Shown in pieces: positions 23,322 through 34,599 of a stretch of DNA of 64,000 nucleotides. The position numbers were made by a program, and so were the translations under genes. The notes below the pieces were generated by a model. The model worked only from the letters and a program-made list of their open reading frames with translations, did not search any database and was not told where the DNA came from. The first letter of the stretch is position 1; each line of letters starts with the position of its first letter. Source of the DNA: Hanleya hanleyi (Eukaryota; Mollusca; Polyplacophora; Lepidopleurida; Hanleyidae); the NCBI GenBank assembly GCA_036873755.1, contig JAVTVY010045404.1:124001-188000 (forward strand). The letters are read 5' to 3'.

Positions 23322-24530
23322 ATGTCATTTGACCCTGCACAGTTTGCTTCAGAGTCTAATCAGGAGGAATTTAACGATCTACGCAAAAAGGATTTGTTCG
23401 CGCTGTGTAAATTTCTACAAATTAAAGTTAAAACATCTTTGAGAAAGCACGAAATTAAGAAACTCATTAAACATTTTGTTAGCAAACAAATTTGGGATGT
23501 AAGTGATTTTGATTTAACCGAGGAAACAGCTGGTGATTTGGAAATAAGAAAATTACTATTGCAACATCAGCTGGAATTAAAGAAATTAGAATTAGAGAAT
23601 TAGAGAGAGAAAGATTAGAAAAAGAGGAAAGAAAGAAAGAGAAAGAAAGACAATTTCAGTTAGAAATGAAGCATTTGGAATTACAGTCGCGAACAAGTCT
23701 TCCTACACATGCACCTGTACAATCACAATCACAATTTGATGTGGCTCGTCAAATACGTCTCGTTCGACCATTCCAGGAAAAAGAAGTTGATCAATATTTT
23801 CAGCATTTTGAGAAAATTGCTGAAAATTTAAATTGGCCAAAAGAAATATGGAGTTTACTTCTTCAAAGTGTTTTGATCGGTAAGGCAAGGGGCATTTACA
23901 CTCAATTGACGGTAGAGCAAGCATCAACTTATGATATAGTGAAGGATTTAATCCTTAAAGGTTATGAATTAGTTCCTGAAGGCTATAGACAAAACTCTCA
24001 GACTCATGTAGAATTTGCTCGTTCAAAAGAACAGTTATTTGAACTGTGGAGTGCTTCGGTTAAAATTGACAACAACTTTGAAAACCTTAGACAGCTTATG
24101 CTGGTAGAGAAATTTTAAAAGGTGTATCCATGGTGATATTAGAACATTTCTTGATGAAGAGAATGCCAACACTTTAGACCAAGCAGCACGATTTGCTGAT
24201 GAATACGCTCTGACCCACAAATTATCATTTGGCAATGCTGTTAAGCCAAGTTCATTCCAGTCTAATCTCTCAGGTAACAAACCCAGTTCTTTTTCCGGGC
24301 CTAAAACTTTTAACCCCAGTTACAAAGGTCAAACACAAAGTCTCAGTCACCCATTTTTAACACCCAAAATAAATCTCCCGTTTGCCGCTATTGTAAGAAG
24401 CACGGCCCTTTAATGGCTCATTGTTTTAAATTGAAAAGAAAACAACAAGATCAAGCCTTTCAAACCCCAGTGGTTTCCTCACTTCAAGATCTATACCCAA
24501 GCAGGTTAGTGACGTTCATAATCTATATGA
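23322..24530 (+). pseudogene. Gypsy-type gag with SAP-like and SCAN-like regions, frameshifted
   Basis: The ATG at 23,322 follows the primer site by 89 bp. The first frame (93 residues) has a SAP-like helix pair (LRKKDLFALCKFL, then RKHEIKKLI) and runs into a Lys/Glu-rich coiled coil. A one-base shift near 23,590 moves to a second frame (to 24,118) with a SCAN-like Gag core (VRPFQEKEVDQYFQHFEKIA, then LLLQSVLIGKA and YELVPEGYRQ). Another shift at the T/A runs near 24,110 leads to the rest of this core (FADEYALTHK) and a zinc-knuckle-like CRYCKKHGP near 24,380. Protease and pol are absent: the sequence is cut off by another repeat at about 24,535. Vertebrate SCAN domains derive from Gags of this kind. 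Confidence 0.8.
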
Positions 24531-24539
24531 CGTTAAAAA

Positions 24540-24735
24540 AAAAGGTGAGAGGGAATGGAGAATTTTTTTCAGAAAAATCGAAAGATTCGCGAAGTCGGTT
24601 TTCTTTCATTATTTCGATCGGTTTTTATTCGAGAGAAATTTATCGAATAAAAAACGATATCGAGAGTCAGTCGAGAAACCTTCGAGAATTTTCCCAGTGG
24701 ACAAAAAAACGATTAAAAACCGATGGAAGTAGTGC
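24540..24735. repeat. TCGAGA-rich palindromic repeat, copy 1
   Basis: Dense in TTCTCGA/TCGAGAA and CGATATCG motifs, so it can pair with itself along its length. Related copies lie at 26,130-26,390, 62,505-62,705 and 63,460-63,645. It truncates the Gypsy-type gag. Confidence 0.6.
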
Positions 24736-26129
24736 CGCTATTGACTTCGCCCAGCCTGATACCCTAAATTACTATCACATTGCTTACCTGTAAAAGTAAG
24801 CTAGGGAACCAGGCTACATCGTTCAACCGCGGGAATCTTTGCCAAGTGGTCAGTTTAGCGAGAACGTTACAGTACACTTTATAAGTATTGTGTCCCAACC
24901 AGCCAAGTTGTGTTTGTATGTCAAATCCTTGAAGTAGTTGTGTAGGAAGGAGTCAGTCAGGCAATTCAGTTTACATTGATAGCGTACACGACAACTGTGA
25001 TTGAAGAAGAAAGAGAAATCGCTATTTGGACGACGACGACAACAACAACAACACATGACAGCGGAAACTGTCAGTCCAGTACCCATACAGCTTCCCTCTA
25101 TGTATTAGCAAGTAAGTATATGCCTACGGGAGAATAAAGAATGACGACCGATACAATTTTGTACAAGTACATTCTGACTCCATTTACGAGCTTTCAGGGA
25201 ATTACATTGTCCATCCCCAGGTAGAGTGGGATTTTTTTCTTAATACCGGCATTTGAAAATATCGAGAGCCCACTAAACACTGAATTCATATTGTATACTC
25301 ATGAAAAAGAAAGATTATAAAATAGCTTTTCATCGGTAACACAGAAGGTGCTTTCGTGTTATATAATAACATATATGTTCATTCAAGAAATATATATTTT
25401 TTTAAATCACACAATTTCTCCGAATTGTTTCATTTAGATAGATAGGATTTATTTGCACATTTATGCCCCAGGGCTAAAAGCAATACAATACAGACATATC
25501 AGACATTATCAGACCATTTAAGTTATTGGCGTTGGTCATTTTTGTCCAAATGCCGTAAATTGTTCGTTGAACCATAGACCAGTCATTCCGTCGTCAAATA
25601 TCATGTAACGGTATCTGTTTATTCCTCATGATGTGTATGAAATACGCATTATTCTTTCGCGGAAGATCAGAAAAGTCCGGATAGTGATCATTTATTGTCC
25701 GCAAAATTGAACTTCCACTGTAGACTCAACTCTCTTTGTCCTTTCTGTTGTAATTTACATACGTAAAAATGATTTCATTGCTGACCATTTCCTATAAATA
25801 TAAAAGGTAAACTGCCAGCGATAACATGTGGTTTAAATTACCGTATTACAGTAAATACTGCCATGGGTCGTACGGAGAAGTCGGATGTTCAACTTCAAGC
25901 TAATCCGAACTGATCTGCTTACGTTGAATAATTTGGCAAACTAGCACTAACCAATACTAACTATATTCATCTCCTACTGAGTTCTTAAAATAACAACGGA
26001 CAAAATACGTTAGTTTTTCATTCTAAAGCGCCGGCAATAGTTCAGTTTTATTCTATACGTTATAGCGCAATCACGCACAGCGGCGTAAACAGGTGTTAGC
26101 CTGATAATTATGTCATTGTATGCATTCGC
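24736..26129. other. Non-coding
   Basis: There is no supported gene. Contents are AT-rich sequence with short (GAC)n/(AAC)n-like runs near 25,030-25,055. The 78-residue minus-strand ORF at 24,850-25,086 arises partly from that run. Confidence 0.4.
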
Positions 26130-26390
26130 CTCTCGATGGTTTCGCGATATTCTCTCGACGCTTTCTCGATCGAAATTTCTCGACATTCTCTCGGGCGAAA
26201 AACACCGATTGATTCTCGATGGGTCAAAAAGAACGAATAGAAATCGATATCGAGAAAATCAATCGGGAAGTTTTAAAACGATTTGAGTTTTTCCATTTTC
26301 TTTTCTCGACATTCTCTCGATGAAATCCCGATATTTCGAGAAAACCAAAGAAAATTCGCGGTTGAAGGAAAAACGATAAATGGAGACAGT
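26130..26390. repeat. TCGAGA-rich palindromic repeat, copy 2
   Basis: Contains TCTCGACATTCTCTCG-type motifs and their complements plus GATATCGAGAAAA. It abuts repeat C. Confidence 0.6.
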
Positions 26391-26394
26391 TCCT

Positions 26395-26695
26395 TACATA
26401 AGTGTTGCTACTACCGTTCAAAAAATATTTAAAATTAAAAACAAAAAATAAAAAAAAACAATAGCCTTCATTTTTCAATTGAAATTTCGTCAATTTTTTT
26501 AAACAATTTTCATATTTAATGGTATAGCTTGATCAACTACAACTAAAACTAGTTAATGTCGTCTCAGTTTTCTACATTAAAAGTTGAATAATGCAAAAAC
26601 TAAGCCAAACTTATCGGCTGAGACGCCGATGACTAGATCCCAATGTAAATAACAGACTTGCTTAATTTCTCAGGAGTAGCTTGAACAGTTTTTTT
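26395..26695 (+). repeat. Dispersed repeat C, copy 2
   Basis: Matches 20,040-20,360 in the same orientation. It is directly followed by a TTAA-type MITE. Confidence 0.65.
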
Positions 26696-26704
26696 GAATT
26701 GTTA

Positions 26705-27278
26705 CCCCTATCTGACCTGGGCGATTTGGGGTGTACCGCAGCCTGGGGGGAGGAGGGTAAGTGCCCCCTTAAATATATTTTCGCTATCGCTAAGGCTAGA
26801 GGGCTGACACTTACCATACTATATCTTGTGGTCAAGCTCTACAAGAAAATGTTAAAAAATCCAAGATGGCCTCCATAATGACACCAGTTTGACGTCATTT
26901 TCAAAAAGAGCATTTTTTGACGATTTTTCGCTTAAAATTTATTTTTCGTTTTTTCTTCGCAAAAACTGCATGATAACTTAGTAAATAATAATCTGGTATG
27001 AAATAACATAGGTTTTACCCAATTTTCCATACAGAAAAGCAAAAAGAAAAGATTTATGACGAAAACATCACTTTTGTGGTACCCCAAATGGCCGCCATTT
27101 TGAATTTACCCATGATCCTCTACTAGAGGGGTGTCATCAAAACAGACTCAAAATGACCCCAATATGATAGTCTAAAAAATAACGGAGTTTCAGCTCTACA
27201 TTTTTTGTCGTTACGGAAATAGGAGCAAAAACCAACAGGGGGGGGGGGGGGGAAGAAGTGCCCCCCGACCAGGTAGGG
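26705..27278. mobile_element. TTAA MITE (piggyBac-like ends), near-complete
   Basis: The left end reads CCCCTATCTGACCTGG after GTTAC (a decayed TTAA). The right end reads CCAGGTAGGG followed by TTAA (27,279-27,282). The interior has no ORF of note but carries a GGCCGCCATTTTG motif, TGACGTCA (near 26,890) and a run of 16-17 G near 27,240. TTAA targets with CCC-starting ends are characteristic of piggyBac-type elements, so this is probably a non-autonomous derivative. Confidence 0.75.
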
Positions 27279-27286
27279 TTAAATCA

Positions 27287-27680
27287 ACATTCTATAAATT
27301 CCCCGAGGTACATCGTGGTGTATGGATGTGTGGTAGGGGGTGGGGTGCAGTTATCGGAAACAATAAATAATATTCCCTAAATAAATGACGCAGTGCAGGA
27401 TATATATCCAACTTCAGTGGATTTGAAGGAAACTACAGATAACCCTACCCACATCATATTTAGACTTGTATCTCCATAAAAATGGACTATTATTGTCCAG
27501 AAAGGGATAGTTTACGATGCCGTAATTGTAGAGGTACCTGCATATGGCGTATACACATCCCGCCTAGTAGCATTTGCGAGATCCTGCGTTAAATGTGACG
27601 ATTTTAATCGTCACAAAATATTATTGTAGAAACTTATAAAACAGGGCTATACCACCAAGCGCCGCCACTCAAAGTTTATC
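27287..27680 (+). pseudogene. Penelope-like RT fragment
   Basis: Collinear with 21,190-21,640, including shared aberrations, and clearly derived from the RT sequence at 27,940-28,300. It has several frame disruptions. Confidence 0.65.
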
Positions 27681-27689
27681 AAATCTGGC

Positions 27690-27865
27690 GATACAAGCGC
27701 CTGGTCCGCCATTCATAATTCAGCCGTCGTCCATTAAAGAATAACCGCGTCCATAATCCAAAGACCCATTCCATATTCCATATAACAGTATTAGCACCAA
27801 ATTAAAAAAACAATCATAGTATACATAAACATAGGCTAGTTTCCTGCAAGAGAGAAGCGGTCAAC
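27690..27865 (-). repeat. Penelope-like 3' tail module, inverted
   Basis: The complement contains GAAACTAGCCTATG, the GGTGCTAATACTG segment and GACGCGGTTATTC. It runs on the opposite strand into the RT copy that starts at 27,874. Confidence 0.7.
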
Positions 27866-27873
27866 AGTTTTCA

Positions 27874-28383
27874 ATGATGCCGGCAAGGCAAGCCCGTTCC
27901 TTCTCATTCATCAAACGCTATATAGACGATCTTCTTGCTGTGGATAATCGCTATATAAATGACGCAGTGAAGGATATATATCCGCCTTCACTGGATTTGA
28001 AGGAAAATACAGATAGCCCTACAGGCACATCATATTTAGATCTATATCTCTATGAAAATGAAGCGGGCATTCTCTCTCGTCGACTTTATGACAAAAGAGA
28101 TGATTACAATTTGGACATCGTAAATTATCCCTTTCTGGACAGTAATATTCCAGTGAGATCTGCATTTGGCGTATGCATATCTCGCCCAGTAGCATTTGCT
28201 AGATCCTGTGTTAAATGTGACGATTTTAAGCAACGTCACAAAACATTGTTGCAGAAACTTATAAAACAAGGCTATTCCACCAAGCTCCTCCACTCAAAGT
28301 TTCTCAAATGTGGCGATACATATCGCATGATGATAGCAAAATACGAGCGTAGCGTGCAAGATCTATGGCGTTCCGTTTCGTAA
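27874..28383 (+). pseudogene. Penelope-like reverse transcriptase, C-terminal 169 residues
   Basis: This is the best-preserved RT copy: open from 27,874 to a TAA at 28,381-28,383. FIKRYIDDLLAVDN holds the catalytic YIDD box. It is followed by the TSYLDLYLYENE and RRLYDKRDDYN segments typical of the palm/thumb of this RT family, and by an SRPVAFARSC-like region. The N-terminal fingers and first palm motifs are missing: the start lies directly against an inverted tail module, so the ATG is not native. No GIY-YIG endonuclease is visible. Assignment to Penelope-like RTs rests on family motifs judged by eye; some related invertebrate RTs are unclassified. Confidence 0.7.
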
Positions 28384-28790
28384 CTTGTGTCTAAGTTCGC
28401 TTAACCCGGGGCTAGGGGTCGTATGAACCCATGTACTTCAAGATCCTCATGGTGCTCATATGAACAGGCACAATCAAAGCGTGACTGAAATACATCATTC
28501 TCTAGATGCCGACTTTACACCGATTATGATGGATTAAGAATACTGATCAGCGATGCGGATTTTATATTTTTGGAACATCATGATGTCTTGTCGGATTCAT
28601 TGAAAACTGTTGGTCGCTTCTCTCTTGCAGGAAACTAGCCTATGTTTATGTATACTATGATTGTCTTTTTGAATTTGATGCTAATACTGTTATATGGAAT
28701 ATGAAATATGTCTATGAATTATGGACGCGGATATTCTTTAATGAACGACGGCTGAATTATACATGACGGACTAGACGCTTGTAATCATGA
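28384..28790 (+). repeat. Penelope-like 3' tail
   Basis: Follows the RT stop: the GTGTCTAAGTTCGCTTAACC segment, GTATGAACCCATGTACTTCA, then the GAAACTAGCCTATG module to about 28,790. It meets the inverted tail of the next copy. Confidence 0.7.
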
Positions 28791-31143
28791 TGTTCCAAAG
28801 AGGGTAAATCGTATCGCTGATCAGTTTTCTTAATCCATAATATTCGCTGTAAAGTCGTCATTTGGAGATTGAAGTATCTCAGTCACGCTTTGATTGTGAC
28901 TGCTCAAATGAGCTCATTAAGGATCTTGCATTACATCGGTTCATACGGTCCCTAGCCTCGGGTTAAGCGAAAGTTACGAAAGTTTTGAAAGTTTTGCTAT
29001 CAGCATGCGATATGTATCGCCAAATTTGAGAAACATTGAGTGAAGGCGCTTGGTGGTATAGCCCCGTTTTATAAGTTTCTGCAACAATGTATTGTGACGT
29101 TGATTAAAATGGTCAGATTTAACGCAGGATCAAGCTAATGCTACTAGGCGAGATATGTATACGCCATATGTTGGTCCAACCTGAATATTACTCTCCAGAA
29201 AGGGATAGTTTACGATGTCGAAATTGTAATCCTCTCTTCAGTCATAAGTCGACGAGAGAGAAGGCCCGCTTCAGTTTTATACAGATATAGGTCTAAATAT
29301 GATGTGCCTGTAGGGCTATTTGTAGTTTCCTTCAAATCCAGTGAAGGTGGATATATATCCTTCACTGCGTTATTTATATGGCGATTATCCACGTCGAGAA
29401 GATAGTTTATATAACGTTTGGTGAATAAGAAGGAACGGGCTTTGAATGGATCGGTTTTTGAAAGCGCCTGCATATAGTCCTATTCATCAGAGAACAGATA
29501 TAGGTCAGCCAACAGGGGTGCACAATTAATATCCATTGGAATACCTATATGATGTTGATATATTTTGTTGCCAAATTTTACATAGATATTTTTAATGAGA
29601 AATTCAAGCAACTCTATAAACAAAGAAACATCCCATGAATGATATATCTTGTCTGTAGTAGAGCTAAAGAATGCTTTATGGCTTCCGACATTAATATATC
29701 TACGATCAGTTTTCTTGGACACAGATACTATTAATGAACTTATAGACGGTCAATAACATCCTGACGAAGGATTGTAGTATAGAGTCGAGAAATCCCAGGA
29801 GGATACATGTCTATACGGTATGTGACCTTCTGTAAGACATTTTGAGTTTTTGAATATCCACATACATTCAACGCCAGAGTTTTTAGAAATAGTGGCGCAA
29901 TACCTTTCCCAAAATGCTTTTACCTCCTGAAGGGCTCTCGTCAACATGGTTGAAATAAGCTTGGTGGTGCAGCTTCTAGAACCAGCTATGAATCTAGCTT
30001 TATATGGTGATTTATGCATTTTGGGAGTGCAGTATACTTTTGGTGTGTCGTTATGATTGGTTGGAAGACAATTACCTCTTTCCCTGAGAAACGTTTTGTG
30101 ATTGTCAAATATATCTTCCAGAGTAAATGCAGTTTGGGAGTGAGTAGACGTATTTGATGATGATGTCTTTACACTCAATTCTTTAACCAGCACCTGACAA
30201 TAGTAATATTTACATATGAACATTATATTATTTGAAGCTTTGTCTGCTGGGACAACGACGAATTTACTCTGGAGATTTGCTTGCACTTTCAACGACCTTG
30301 CTCTCGGTGAGGTCCAGCCAATGAGCGAGTACTGTAGTTTCAATTTTTTCTCGCTTAGACCAATCAATAACGTACTGTTCCAAAGCGGACAGGACTATCT
30401 TCTGGTCGGCCTTCAGATTTATTCTTCTCGGCTCTCTATATTTAGGTCCCTTCATAAGAAGTAATCTTAGGTCCTTATCACTCACCACATCAAGGTTACC
30501 AGTCACAATATGTTTGCATGGTTTATAGATAAAGTTCGACGATTCACAATCACAACTTTAGCCTCCTGACGTGTGTAAGGTCCAGTTAAACTCCTTGACA
30601 GCATTAGAGTAATTGAATATTTTGCTGGCTTTAGTATGCTTATATGGGATGCAAGGAGGTTCTGTGAACTTGAAATAGTTTGGTACGGCGGTGCGTACCT
30701 CTGGATCATTCAGGAGTCGAGTTATATTAATAATGTCCAGTCCTTTATCTAAGTAGTTGAGTTTCAAGAAAAGCCGATCTTCGGACGTTTCGATAATGTT
30801 CACTGGACGATTCAACCGAAAATACGATATAACTTGACATACTTTAATGATTTTGGGTGGTATTATGTTTCTTGAAGACGCAGGTTGTTGATATCTCTGT
30901 CTATATGATTTAAAGCTCCCAGAGGTAACGCATACAGAACTGTGCGTAAGCTATGTATACTATTGGGTGTGCTAATTAAATCCACTAAGTAATTTAGAGT
31001 GATATGATCGTGAATCATCGCACAATTAAACCTTCTCTAACCATGGCTTCGATGTCTCCGTTGATGGGGTTTAAATAGCTGGGTAATATTGGATCAATTT
31101 GAACGGCGGTTTGCACCATTGCTGTACCCACTGACATTATCAT
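28790..31143 (-). mobile_element. Penelope-like element, longest copy, minus strand
   Basis: Runs from an upstream region at 31,143 to a tail at 28,790 on the minus strand, tail to tail with the copy at 27,874-28,790. Segments appear in family order but in changing frames. They are: an upstream short coding region (about 30,860-31,140); CDCESS and HIVTGNLDVVSDKDLR (30,460-30,560); GPKYREPRRI (30,420-30,450); FVVVPADKASNNI (about 30,220-30,260); PKVYCTPKMHKSPYKARFI (30,000-30,050); DFSTLY (near 29,780); GIPMDINCAPLLADLYLF (near 29,490-29,550); the YIDD region (decayed, near 29,400); and the C-terminal part to about 28,960. A TTAA MITE abuts its 5' end. Confidence 0.72.
29210..30820 (-). pseudogene. 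Penelope-like RT coding remnant
   Basis: Open segments at 30,503-30,815, 30,264-30,506, 29,750-30,367, 29,480-29,722 and 29,210-29,473 together cover the RT from the N-terminal region (HIVTGNLD) to the palm. In the last one the catalytic region reads KRYINYLLDVDN where the sister copy has KRYIDDLLAVDN, so the key aspartates are lost. With at least four frame changes, it cannot be functional. Confidence 0.72.
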
Positions 31144-31147
31144 TTAA

Positions 31148-31690
31148 CCCTACCTGGCCTGGGGTGGGGGGGGGATGAAATGCTCCCCCCCCCTACCACA
31201 CTTTCTGCGCTATCTCCGGAACGACAGAAACTGGAGAGCTGAAACACGGTGACTTTATAGTTTATCATATTGGGTTCATTTTGAGCCTATTTGCATAACC
31301 CCCAGCAGAGAATCATGGGAAAATTCAAGATGGCGCCCACGTGAGATCCCAGAAAAGTGATGTTTTTGTCATATTTCCTCAAAATTGCTGCTTTTCCGCG
31401 ACGAAAAGCTGGCAAAAACTATTTTATTTCACATCAAGTTAATAATTACTAGTTTAGCATGCAATTTTTTGCTGAAAAATTGAATAAATAAAAATATCGG
31501 AAAATCTGACTGAAAAAAGGTTTTGAAAATGGCGTCACTGTGGCGTCATAAAAGCGGTCATTTTGGATTTGACCCAGGGGTATAGTGTGGTTACGTTTCA
31601 GCCACCTAGCTCAAGGGGTAAGAGCAATAATTGGGGGCCCCCCAGGCCACAACGGGTCTCAAAAGGCCCAGGCCAAGTTCTAGCATCCAA
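31148..31690. mobile_element. TTAA MITE, left end intact
   Basis: TTAA at 31,144-31,147 is followed by CCCTACCTGGCCTGG, the family terminus. The interior has the family's G/C runs, TTCAAGATGGCGCCC, GGCGTCACTGTGGCGTCAT and the TTCAGCC-CTAGC segment near the right end. A matching right terminus with TTAA was not found, so that end is approximate or deleted. Confidence 0.65.
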
Positions 31691-31869
31691 AATTATAGTT
31701 CCCGGTCTCGAATTTTTCTCTCAAATCCCTAGGGGGAATCCTTGGTAGATTGATAGACGACGTCTATGGTCTGAATAATAAAGTTATCCCGGCCATGGCT
31801 GGGTCCAGAAAAATGCTTACCTATAAACAGTAGCTTTTTCCTAACGGATTTTCTTTGACCATTCACTCT

Positions 31870-32535
31870 AAGATGGAGTATCGCATGCTGATATCAAAGT
31901 CCGAGCGTTGCGTGCAGGATATATGGCATTGCGTTTTGTAACTTGTGTCTAATTCCCCTTAATCCAGAGCAAGGGGCCGTATGAACCCATGTACTTCAAG
32001 ATACGTGTGGTGCTGTTATGAACAGTCACAATCACAGCGTGACTGAGATACATCATTCTCTAGATGACGACTTCCAACGAATATCATATGGATTAATAAT
32101 ACTAATAAGCGATACGGATATCAGATATTTGGAACATCATAATGCTTTGCCGGCATCATTGAAAACTGCTGATCGCTAGGAAACTAGTCTATGTTTATGT
32201 ATACTATGATTGTCTTTTTGAATTTGGTGCTAATGCCGCTATACGGAATTTGGAATAGGTTTTTGTATTATGGTCGCGGATATTCTTTAATGGGCGAAGG
32301 CTGAATTATGAATGACGGACCAGACGCTTGTAATTCAGTTGTGAGTCCCACATTTGAGGATCGCCCTAAACACATCTGGCTACAGTGGCTACCATTTCTA
32401 TAATTTTACTGCCTCATCATCGACAGTTATGCTGGTATAATTCGAGTTTTATATTACAAGGCCTATTACATCTTCATGATGTTTAAATTAACGGTTACGA
32501 TCGTAACGTAACTGATACACCTACACTCTGAAACG
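31870..32535 (+). repeat. Penelope-like RT end and 3' tail
   Basis: Begins with the last codons of the RT copy (GTGCAGGATATATGGC-type sequence), then the full tail including GAAACTAGTCTATG, GACGCTTGTAATTCAG and GATACACCTACACTC. It is collinear with 21,650-22,545. Confidence 0.7.
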
Positions 32536-32804
32536 ACTTGGAAACTCAGAACTCAGAAACTTGGAAATAAATACTTGTCAACGATAAGGATTTTACGGAT
32601 AGAACACCATGATGACTCACTGCCATTAGTGGAAACTGTTGACCCCTCTCTAGCAAGTAGAAAACGCTCATGCCATGCGTGATTAGAATTGAACACAGAC
32701 AGTTCATTGATACAGAATGGCTAACTGTGGATGACGGCTGAATATTGAATGGTAGATCTTACGCCTATGTTATAGGTTTGTATGGATTGAATATTTGTTT
32801 TTAG

Positions 32805-34282
32805 CAGGTGAGCAACCGGACCTGGAGAGCATTACCAGATTGATAGTAAGTGAAAGATCCCAATACGTCACAGCAGGACTGCAGAGAATGACAGACCTCC
32901 TTCGAAAGACACGGGAGAAAGATTCAAGCCTGGCCATAGAATACCAACAACATCTCTTTGACATTCATATTCTGGAAACAATCCTGACTGCGGTAAAACG
33001 TTTTTGTGACAATGAAGATGTTTTGGCAAACTGCTTTGAATGTATTTCCGAGCTCTGCTTTGGACTAAAGTTATTTCAGCAAAGTGTATGGGTGAATAAT
33101 GGAGTTGACCTGATCTCAGATGCTATGAAATGCCATCCAAATTCAGTTCCTTTGCAGGAGCAGGCGCTTGTATCGCTGACAAACATATGTTATGACCTGC
33201 CGGAAGTCAAGAGATATATTAAAGAAAAGGACGGCGTACAGTTAATTCTAGATACCATTGGAGTACATTTGGGGCAGTTTTCTTTAGTGGCAAAGGCTTT
33301 CGATTTTCTCAGAAATGTTTGTCTTATAAGAGAGATTCAGAATTTCATTGCGGAGAAGAAGGGAGTACAGTTGCGTCTGTCTGCTATGGCGCTACACAGA
33401 GATTGCACTGAAGTTCAGCACATCTGCAGCTCTTTCTTTGAATGTCTGTGTTTTAACAATACCACAAACAGGCAGGCCGTTATAGAGCAAGGTGGCTTGC
33501 GCCATATCTTATTTGCTTTGAACCATTTCCCAGCTTCGATTCAGGTTCAATCGAGAGCGTTCAAGGCCCTGGGGGTTCTTGCCTATGATTCTCTCGAAGC
33601 CATCCAGTATATTTTCGCCAACCAGGGTGTGGATCTGGCCATGCTATCCCTTAGGAACCACCCATACCAGATCGAGGTATTCGTTTCCGTCTGTAAGGCT
33701 TTATCTGTCGTTTGCTTTCATTTGCCTCAAACACAAATATCGGTTTTCGATAAAGATAAAGGTTCGATAAAGCAGGCCGTTATAGATCAAGGTGGCTTGG
33801 GCCATATCTTATTTGCTTTGAACCATTTCCCAGCTTCGATTCAGGTTCAATCGAGAGGGTTCACGGCCCTGGGGGTTATTGCCTATGAATCTATCGTAGC
33901 TAGCCAGTATATTTTCGCCAACCAGGGTGTGGACCTGGCCATGCTATCCCTTGGGAACCACCCAGACCAGATCGAGGTATTCGTTTCCGTCTGTAAGGCT
34001 TTATCTATATTTTGCTTTGGTATGCCACAAACACAAATATCGGTGTTCGAAAAAGGTATGGTTGAGATGGGCTTATCATTTGTTAGGACGCATACTGGGA
34101 ATACAGCTGTACAAGCGAGTTTTTGCAAACTAGTAACAGGCATATGTTGCAACCAACCAGACATCCAATTAAAATTCAAAGAATCAGGTGCATTGGATAT
34201 CATCCGAAGTTGGCATCACATCGGAATTGTTGATGTTAAGGAAGCTGCCTCAAAGGCATTATATGCTCTGAACAGCAATTGA
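32805..34282 (+). CDS. Armadillo-repeat protein, 3'-terminal coding exon
   Basis: An open frame of about 490 codons ends at TGA 34,280-34,282. It opens without an ATG: a pyrimidine-rich TTTGTTTTTAGCAG ends at 32,807, so I read it as an internal-to-last exon starting at 32,805 or 32,808. The protein is wholly alpha-helical in pattern, with armadillo-type units of about 42-50 residues (for example LISDAMKCHPNSVPLQEQAL, LVSLTNICYD, FKALGVLAYD, VCKALSVVCF). Residues about 227-326 and 327-426 are a recent in-frame tandem duplication. I recognise the fold but not the family; a scaffold or adaptor role is plausible but unproven. The 5' exons are not identified. The Penelope-like tail ends about 270 bp upstream. 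Confidence 0.8.
33473..33772 (+). repeat. 300-bp in-frame duplication in the armadillo gene, unit 1
   Basis: Direct repeat of 33,773-34,072; both start CAGGCCGTTATAGA. The unit codes exactly 100 residues (two armadillo-like repeats). Confidence 0.9.
33773..34072 (+). repeat. 300-bp in-frame duplication in the armadillo gene, unit 2
   Basis: Second unit, roughly 80-85% identical at the protein level to unit 1, with differences scattered in both halves. Confidence 0.9.
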
Positions 34283-34380
34283 ATGTATGTCAGTAGCACG
34301 AAAAAAGAGAAGATCCTAAGCTCAATCTTGCAAAACTACTACCGCAGGAATGGATGAGAAATGTATAAGTTAAGAAGTCA

Positions 34381-34386
34381 AATAAA
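34381..34386 (+). terminator. Poly(A) signal after the armadillo gene
   Basis: AATAAA about 98 bp after the stop codon, followed by an A-rich run to about 34,420. The A-run can also be read as the tail of a retrocopy. Confidence 0.6.
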
Positions 34387-34599
34387 AATAATTAAAAAAA
34401 AGAAAAAAAGAAAAAAAAGAAATGCTCTCAACATTAGACAACATGTATACACACTTTTTTGTCTCTTTGAACGTAACACCAGATGGATCACCGTTTCTCT
34501 TACACCGATGCCACAGTGTAAGAGTTATGAATAGCGCCATTGGTAGCATAGGTCTGGAGCTCGTGCGAGATAATGGGCTTAGAATTTGCTCCCGTTCGG

